A DNA stretch of 10,701 nt from SCGC-AAA076-P13 sp964613455 (GTDB lineage: Bacteria; Pseudomonadota; Gammaproteobacteria; Magnimaribacterales; D2472). Numbering within the stretch: position 1 is the stretch's first letter; each line of letters starts with the position of its first letter. The position numbers and the translations under genes were made by a program. This document shows positions 6,881 to 10,701 of the stretch, piece by piece. The notes under the pieces are model-generated. The model searched no databases. It was not told the origin of the DNA and saw only the letters and a program-made list of their open reading frames with translations. The stretch is from the NCBI GenBank assembly GCA_964613455.1, contig CAZTGS010000026.1, forward strand, positions 1-10,701, in the 5' to 3' direction.

Positions 6881-7849
6881 GTGTCAATCCCCGAACATAT
6901 AAAAAATAATCTATCTATGCCAGTAATAGGCTCACCACTTTTTTTGGTTTCAGGACCAGAGCTAGTCATAGCACAATGTAAAGCTGGAATCATTGGATCT
7001 TTCCCAGCTCTAAATGCAAGACCTCAACATGTTCTAGGTGAGTGGATTACAAGAATTAAAACAGAATTAGCTGAGTACCAAGAACAAAATCCCGATGCAA
7101 AAGTTGCACCATTTGCAGTAAATCAAATTTGTCATGGTTCAAATAATAGACTTATGGAAGATATGGCTACTTGTGTTGAACATGAAGTACCAATCATTAT
7201 TACCTCTTTAAGACCACCAGCTGAGCTAGTTGAAGCAGCTCATAGCTATGGCGGGCTTGTTTATCACGATGTTATAAATGTTAAGCATGCAAAGAAAGCA
7301 GCAGAGCAAGGCGTTGATGGCTTGATATTAGTATGTGCCGGGGCTGGAGGGCATGCAGGTGCTTTATCTCCTTTTGCATTATTGAGGGAAGTCAAAGAAT
7401 GGTTCGATGGAACAGTTATTCTTTCTGGAGCAATCGGCGATGGTTATTCAGTAGCTTCAGCTTTAGCTCTTGGAGCTGACTTTGCTTATATGGGAACTCG
7501 TTTTATAGCTACCAAGGAAGCCAATGCAGATCAAAGTTACAAACAGATGCTAATTGAAAGTGCGGCAGATGACATAGTACTTTCAAGTTTATTCACTGGC
7601 GTTTCAGGCAATTACTTAAAGCCATCAATTAATAAAGCAGGGCTTGATGCTGACAATCTTCCTGACGCAGATAAATCTTCAATGAACTTTGGATCAGGTG
7701 GAAATACAGATGCTAAAGCTTGGAAGGATATATGGGGCTCAGGCCAAGGGATTGGTTTAATAGAAGATTCCCCTCCTGTTTCAGAACTAGTTACAAGAAT
7801 CAAATCAGAATTTGATACAGCAGTTTCAGAACTTCAAAGTAGAATATAA
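6881..7849 (+). CDS. Nitronate monooxygenase-like FMN-dependent oxidoreductase
   Basis: A 322-residue TIM-barrel flavoprotein of the nitronate monooxygenase / 2-nitropropane dioxygenase family. Visible are PVIGSPLFLVSGPELVIAQ near the N-terminus (cofactor-side strand), the block VCAGAGGHAG with His158 at the position of the catalytic histidine, and the phosphate-binding segments LSGAIGDGYSVASALALGADF and YMGTRFIAT. Members oxidise nitronates with FMN and oxygen, but many annotated ones act on other substrates, so the reaction is uncertain. It starts with GTG after a strong AAGGAG, 25 nt behind the M20D stop with no promoter visible between, which suggests co-transcription. Its stop is followed after 20 nt by the first of three small genes. 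Confidence 0.9.
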   Translation: MSIPEHIKNNLSMPVIGSPLFLVSGPELVIAQCKAGIIGSFPALNARPQHVLGEWITRIKTELAEYQEQNPDAKVAPFAVNQICHGSNNRLMEDMATCVEHEVPIIITSLRPPAELVEAAHSYGGLVYHDVINVKHAKKAAEQGVDGLILVCAGAGGHAGALSPFALLREVKEWFDGTVILSGAIGDGYSVASALALGADFAYMGTRFIATKEANADQSYKQMLIESAADDIVLSSLFTGVSGNYLKPSINKAGLDADNLPDADKSSMNFGSGGNTDAKAWKDIWGSGQGIGLIEDSPPVSELVTRIKSEFDTAVSELQSRI

Positions 7850-7856
7850 TTCTCTA

Positions 7857-7862
7857 AGGGAG
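7857..7862 (+). promoter_or_regulatory. Ribosome-binding site of the 58-residue protein gene
   Basis: AGGGAG 7 nt before the ATG at 7870. The strong match and ideal spacing are the main evidence that the short frame downstream is a translated gene. Confidence 0.75.
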
Positions 7863-7869
7863 AAAAGAA

Positions 7870-8046
7870 ATGGTAAACAGTTTAATTTTATACTCGATTG
7901 GAATGATCTCTGGCATAGCTATCGTAACTTTATTGAATAATTCTAACAAAGGAAGATCAGGAGCTAAAGGCATCACTGAAGAATATACAACTAAAGATGG
8001 TGTAAAAAGGACTGCTAAAAAAGACAGAGAAGACCATATAGTATGA
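7870..8046 (+). CDS. Small single-pass membrane protein, 58 residues, unknown function
   Basis: A short gene supported by a good AGGGAG site and by its exact fit in the operon: its TGA overlaps the next ATG in ATGA (8043-8046). The product opens with a hydrophobic helix of about 20 residues (about 4-22, with LILYSIGMISGIAIVTLL), followed by a hydrophilic, strongly charged tail of some 35 residues with many Lys, Arg, Asp and Glu. The likely topology is one membrane segment with a cytosolic tail. I recognise no family. It is followed directly by a two-helix protein, so the two may form a membrane complex; that is inference. Confidence 0.75.
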   Translation: MVNSLILYSIGMISGIAIVTLLNNSNKGRSGAKGITEEYTTKDGVKRTAKKDREDHIV

Positions 8047-8279
8047 GTGCTAGCTCAGCATTATTTATCTGTGGAGCTATTACATTTCTTATAGCATTTA
8101 GCTGGTTCAAAGCTGCAGCATTAGCAGTCTTCAAGCTAGAGCTATCAACGAATTCCATTTCTATTCAAGACTCTTGGAGAAAACTGTTTAAGGTTTTCTT
8201 TGTAGACCTATTAATATGCATCTTTGGAGCTCTTGGCACAGGCATCTTATTTGTAGTTGCATTTAATTCGTTCCATTAA
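8043..8279 (+). CDS. Small two-helix membrane protein, 78 residues, unknown function
   Basis: A product with two hydrophobic segments (about residues 5-30 and 50-74) joined by a short polar loop carrying ELSTNSISIQDSWRK. The start overlaps the preceding gene by 4 nt (ATGA) and the stop overlaps the next start by 1 nt (TAATG), the pattern of coupled translation. There is no convincing own Shine-Dalgarno sequence. No family is recognised; length and topology suggest a subunit or regulator rather than an enzyme. Confidence 0.75.
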   Translation: MSASSALFICGAITFLIAFSWFKAAALAVFKLELSTNSISIQDSWRKLFKVFFVDLLICIFGALGTGILFVVAFNSFH

Positions 8280-8467
8280 TGGCAACAAGAGACTTAAGAA
8301 AATACTTTGAAGACGGTTGGAATAAGATATTTGGCAAAGAAGAAGACAAAGGAAAGCTAAGAACTCAAAGTCTCTATAGAGCTCAAAAAGGAACACTCAA
8401 CGTAGGCACTCCGCACGACTGGGAAGATTACAAAAAATATAAAGAAGAAGAGAATGAATCAGACTAA
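8279..8467 (+). CDS. Small charged soluble protein, 62 residues, unknown function
   Basis: A hydrophilic product without membrane segment or signal, rich in Lys, Glu, Asp and aromatic residues; it contains RKYFEDGWNKIFGKEEDKG, a middle TQSLYRAQKGTLNVGTP and an acidic C-terminus. The TAATG overlap with the upstream stop and a 14-nt overlap with the DUF2237 gene place it inside the operon. It lacks an own ribosome-binding site. No known family is recognised. The tight coupling to two small membrane proteins suggests it may be a peripheral partner of them. Confidence 0.7.
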   Translation: MATRDLRKYFEDGWNKIFGKEEDKGKLRTQSLYRAQKGTLNVGTPHDWEDYKKYKEEENESD

Positions 8468-8822
8468 TATTTTTGACGAACCCATCGAGGAATGTTGTTC
8501 TAACCCAATAACAGGATTTTTTAGAGATGGTTTTTGTCATACGGATAAGCATGACATGGGCTTGCATATCGTATGCTCATTAATAACAAATGATTTTTTA
8601 GATTTTTCTAAAGCTCGAGGAAATGATTTATCAACACCAAAACCAGAATTCAACTTTCCAGGATTAAAAGAGGGGGACTCATGGTGTGTTTGTGCTGAGC
8701 GATGGAAGGAAGCATATGAGCATGGCTTTGCTCCCAAAGTTTTTTTACAGAGAACTCATAAAAAAGCTACCCTTATTATCGATATAGAAATCCTTAAAGA
8801 ATTTGCAGTAGACTTAAATTAA
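8454..8822 (+). CDS. DUF2237 (COG3651) family protein
   Basis: A 122-residue protein matching the DUF2237 family in length and motif order: an N-terminal EPIEECCSNPITGFFRDGFC, then GLHIVCSLITNDFL, the signature SKARGNDLSTPKPEF (residues 52-66), FPGLKEGDSWCVCAERW (68-84) and HGFAPKVFLQRTHKKA. Conserved cysteines include 28, 41, 78 and 80, which could bind a metal or be redox-active; no function is established for the family. It overlaps the preceding small gene by 14 nt, with a purine-rich GAAGAAGAGA before the ATG. The dehydrogenase gene follows 2 nt after its stop. Confidence 0.92.
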   Translation: MNQTNIFDEPIEECCSNPITGFFRDGFCHTDKHDMGLHIVCSLITNDFLDFSKARGNDLSTPKPEFNFPGLKEGDSWCVCAERWKEAYEHGFAPKVFLQRTHKKATLIIDIEILKEFAVDLN

Positions 8823-8824
8823 TT

Positions 8825-9694
8825 ATGTATAAAAAAGGTTTTATTGGTCTGGGTGTTATGGGTTATCCCATGGCAGGTCACCTGTCATCAAATGGCTTTG
8901 ATGTTTGTGTCTTTAACAGAACTCAGGAGAAATCCATAAAATGGATTGATGACTTTTCAGGAGCTCTTTGCAGCTCGCCATCAGATATAGCATCTCAATC
9001 AGATGTCATTATGATTTGCGTGGGTAAAGATGAGGATGTAAGAGATGTGATTTGTGGTGATAGCGGCATCTTAAAATCTCTTAATCCAGGAACAATAATC
9101 ATTGATCACACTACGACCTCTGCAACTCTTGCTAAAGAAATGAATCAAATCTTGCAAGGCAAAGGGAGTTATTTTTTAGATGCTCCTATTTCTGGAGGTC
9201 AAGCTGGGGCTGAGGCAGGACAGCTTTCTGTCATGATCGGAGGAGACAAAAAGTCTTTTGAGACAGTAAAAAGTACCATAGACGCTTATTCAAAATTCTC
9301 AAAATATATGGGAGATAGTGGCTCAGGCCAATTAACAAAAATGGTAAACCAAATATGCATTGGCGGATTGCTTCAAGCTCTTGCAGAAGGTATGAACTTC
9401 TCTGAAAAAGCTGGTTTAAAGACAGAAGATGTAATGGAAGTTATTACAAAGGGTGCTGCTCAATCTTGGTACATGGAAAATAGATGGTCAACCATGTTGA
9501 AAGACGAATACGATCATGGTTTTGCAGTGGACTGGATGAGAAAAGATTTAGATATTGTTGAAGATGAGGCAAAAAGAATAGGAGCAAATGTCGAAGCTAC
9601 AGAACTAGTTAATAATTTTTATAAAGAAGTTCAAGAATTAAAAGGCGGTCGATGGGATGCCTCAAGCCTTTTAAAAAGAATAAAAGATTTATAG
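8825..9694 (+). CDS. NAD(P)-dependent beta-hydroxyacid dehydrogenase (3-hydroxyisobutyrate dehydrogenase-like)
   Basis: A 289-residue two-domain dehydrogenase of typical length. The Rossmann fold begins FIGLGVMGYPMA (GxGxxG at 8-13), and the second strand ends NRT (31-33), a sequence that usually goes with NADP rather than NAD preference. The substrate-binding segment is DAPISGGQAGAE (119-130) and the catalytic lysine is Lys172 in GQLTKMVNQ. The C-terminal half is the all-helical substrate/dimer domain, with KDLDIVEDEAKRIGA near its end. Family members oxidise or reduce short beta-hydroxyacids or semialdehydes (3-hydroxyisobutyrate, tartronate semialdehyde, succinic semialdehyde); the substrate here is unclear. 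The ATG follows the DUF2237 stop by 2 nt without a Shine-Dalgarno sequence, so translation is probably coupled. Last gene of the operon; the convergent minus-strand gene ends one base beyond it. Confidence 0.93.
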   Translation: MYKKGFIGLGVMGYPMAGHLSSNGFDVCVFNRTQEKSIKWIDDFSGALCSSPSDIASQSDVIMICVGKDEDVRDVICGDSGILKSLNPGTIIIDHTTTSATLAKEMNQILQGKGSYFLDAPISGGQAGAEAGQLSVMIGGDKKSFETVKSTIDAYSKFSKYMGDSGSGQLTKMVNQICIGGLLQALAEGMNFSEKAGLKTEDVMEVITKGAAQSWYMENRWSTMLKDEYDHGFAVDWMRKDLDIVEDEAKRIGANVEATELVNNFYKEVQELKGGRWDASSLLKRIKDL

Positions 9695-9695
9695 C

Positions 9696-10064
9696 TTAAA
9701 AAATAATTCTAGAAAAAAGAGTCAGAATTGAAGATACCAAAAGAGATCCCACAACTGTATTTTCAATAAGATTTTCATCAAGCCTTATTGATTCTTCGAC
9801 CATCTCATAAAAGTTTCTAGGATTTGCAACAAGCCAAGCTATTCCAATAAGGTGCATAAACATCAGGATAGCAACTATCCAATTCAAAGGCTGATTAGTA
9901 AAAACTATGAAAGAGGTGAGGATAAAAAATATTATTTCTACAGATAAATACACATTAATATTTTTTCTTTTATACATATATTTAAGCAAGCTATAACCAG
10001 ATTTATAGGAATAAAAATATACAAAAGCATAGGCAGCATATAAAACGGCCAATAGGGCGATCAT
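9696..10064 (-). CDS. Four-helix membrane protein, unknown function
   Basis: A 122-residue hydrophobic protein with segments at about 2-20, 38-56, 60-80 and 102-120. A basic loop (KYMYKRKN) follows helix 1, and an acidic loop (EMVEESIRLDENLIEN) lies between helices 3 and 4. I recognise no family. The ATG follows the TAA of the upstream 49-residue gene with no base between, and no ribosome-binding site is visible, pointing to coupled translation. The stop lies one base from the stop of the convergent dehydrogenase gene, with no clear terminator between them. Confidence 0.75.
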   Translation of the reverse strand: MIALLAVLYAAYAFVYFYSYKSGYSLLKYMYKRKNINVYLSVEIIFFILTSFIVFTNQPLNWIVAILMFMHLIGIAWLVANPRNFYEMVEESIRLDENLIENTVVGSLLVSSILTLFSRIIF

Positions 10065-10214
10065 TTAATGATGGGGTGGTTTTTCATATTCTATTGGAGG
10101 AAACTTAGGCTTATCTAAATTTTTTTTATATCTTTCATAAGCAGAATTAACATCAGCACAATCATCAACAGCTGATGGCAAGTCTTCTTTTGGCAATTTA
10201 TCTTTTTCTTTCAT
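10065..10214 (-). CDS. Small charged protein, 49 residues, unknown function
   Basis: A short open frame starting with ATG at 10214 and ending with TAA at 10067-10065, directly abutting the ATG of the membrane-protein gene. The product starts MKEKDKLPKEDLPSAVDD, contains one Cys, a tyrosine/lysine-rich middle and a proline-rich end, PPIEYEKPPHH. It has no membrane segment. An in-frame stop lies two codons upstream, so the start cannot be much earlier. No Shine-Dalgarno sequence is visible. The abutting stop/start and lack of other content make it a plausible gene, but without family support. Confidence 0.6.
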   Translation of the reverse strand: MKEKDKLPKEDLPSAVDDCADVNSAYERYKKNLDKPKFPPIEYEKPPHH

Positions 10215-10230
10215 CAGTTAATATTTAATT

Positions 10231-10242
10231 TTGCTATAGCAA
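10231..10242. repeat. Perfect 12-bp palindrome TTGCTATAGCAA
   Basis: A perfectly self-complementary 12-mer in the short gap between the MazG gene and the 49-residue gene, 16 nt upstream of the latter's ATG. The size and location suit a dimeric regulator's operator or a small mRNA hairpin; no regulator is identified. Confidence 0.45.
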
Positions 10243-10253
10243 TATCATTTACT

Positions 10254-10278
10254 CCTCTCACTGAATAAAGTGAAGAGG
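10254..10278. repeat. Hairpin after the MazG gene, possible terminator or mRNA processing signal
   Basis: Arms CCTCT+CACT (10254-10262) and AGTG+A+AGAGG (10269-10278) pair as 9 bp with one bulged base around a 6-nt loop. It lies 6 nt past the MazG stop on the minus strand. No T-run follows on that strand, so an intrinsic terminator is doubtful; it may stabilise the upstream mRNA or reduce read-through into the next two genes. GC content of the arms is high for this window. Confidence 0.5.
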
Positions 10279-10284
10279 TTGAAT

Positions 10285-10701
10285 TTATAGATCACCCTCT
10301 TTTCTTACCTCACTTCGATCAACTTCAAATTTTTCACCGTACCTAGCTTCTAGCTTTTTTTGATTTTCACTAATGACTTCATAAGGGTCTAAACCTAAAG
10401 ATGCGCATGCCGTTGTCCAATACCACATGATATCTCCGAGCTCTCTTTTCATATGAAAGATATTATCTTCAGAAGCTGGCTTGCCCTGTAAAACCATTTT
10501 TTTTACTATCTCTACAAACTCGCCTGTTTCGCTTCCAAGTCCCAGAGCAGCAGTCAATAATCTTGGAGCTTTGATAGATGACTGAGCTTCAATTTCGTCA
10601 AATCTTTTTTTAAGGTCATCTAAATTAATACTAGGGTCGCTAGTTACTTTGGTAACAAAATCAGTATATGTAGAAAAAAAATCTTTTACTTCTTGGCTCA
10701 T
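10285..10701 (-). CDS. MazG-like nucleotide pyrophosphohydrolase
   Basis: A 138-residue all-alpha NTP pyrophosphohydrolase of the MazG-like type. The magnesium-binding signature is visible as SETGE (Glu58, Glu61) and, one helix later, RELGDIMWYW (Glu87, Asp90), with KKMV and HMK between, as in single-domain MazG proteins. Such enzymes hydrolyse NTPs or dNTPs to the monophosphate and pyrophosphate, in the cytosol, often as house-cleaning or stress-modulating activities; similar proteins are also encoded by marine phages. The ATG is the last codon of the window, so upstream signals and a possible longer N-terminus cannot be judged, although the length is normal for the family. Confidence 0.88.
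   Translation of the reverse strand: MSQEVKDFFSTYTDFVTKVTSDPSINLDDLKKRFDEIEAQSSIKAPRLLTAALGLGSETGEFVEIVKKMVLQGKPASEDNIFHMKRELGDIMWYWTTACASLGLDPYEVISENQKKLEARYGEKFEVDRSEVRKEGDL

Noticed and set aside
7612..7803. 63-residue minus-strand frame
   Set aside because: Antisense to the end of the NMO-like gene, without start signals or recognisable protein features.
8537..8737. 66-residue minus-strand frame
   Set aside because: Antisense to the DUF2237 gene, whose motifs clearly identify the plus strand as coding.
10285..10701. MazG gene as the antitoxin-linked or phage-derived part of a defence island
   Set aside because: Single-domain MazG-like enzymes are common housekeeping proteins; no toxin, integrase, or phage structural gene is visible nearby.

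Overview
The window is AT-rich, densely packed bacterial chromosome. Short intergenic gaps, overlapping start/stop codons and the gene set (TypA/BipA GTPase, crotonase, M20D amidohydrolase, flavin-dependent nitronate-monooxygenase-like protein, beta-hydroxyacid dehydrogenase, start of a probable DUF885 protein) fit a streamlined marine gammaproteobacterium, possibly SAR86-like. That placement is inferred from gene content and composition, not proven. One 100-N run (2780-2879) is a scaffold gap, so this is probably a draft or metagenome-derived assembly. I see no phage, transposon, CRISPR or stable RNA gene.

Left part (1-2779): the 5' end of a membrane-anchored DUF885-like gene runs off the left edge on the minus strand. 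Divergent from it on the plus strand are a crotonase, an overlapping GNAT acetyltransferase (GTG start), a hairpin, a seven-helix membrane protein resembling Bax inhibitor-1, and a 63-residue protein with eight cysteines. The gap follows.

Middle (2880-5544): two minus-strand genes, typA and downstream of it a lipoprotein with a PDZ domain. Only 40 bp separate the typA start from the divergent M20D gene. That segment carries a palindromic ATTATAAT that supplies a -10 hexamer on both strands, and the plus-strand promoter would yield an essentially leaderless mRNA.

Right-centre (5545-9694): a compact plus-strand operon encodes an exported M20D amidohydrolase, an NMO-like flavoprotein, three consecutive uncharacterised small proteins (58, 78 and 62 residues; the first two membrane proteins), a DUF2237 protein and a 3-hydroxyisobutyrate-dehydrogenase-like enzyme. 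From the NMO gene on, genes touch or nearly touch, so they are probably co-transcribed and partly translationally coupled. The shared purpose is unknown; the enzymes suggest small organic or acyl/amide compound metabolism.

Right edge (9696-10701): a minus-strand group, convergent with the operon at one base distance, of a MazG-type nucleotide pyrophosphohydrolase, a 49-residue protein and a four-helix membrane protein. A hairpin and a perfect 12-bp palindrome lie between the MazG gene and the small gene.

Most of the window is ordinary housekeeping or catabolic content. The least explained parts are the three-small-gene block, the Bax-inhibitor-like protein beside the eight-cysteine protein, and the PDZ lipoprotein whose flanks look like a split NTF2-like fold.
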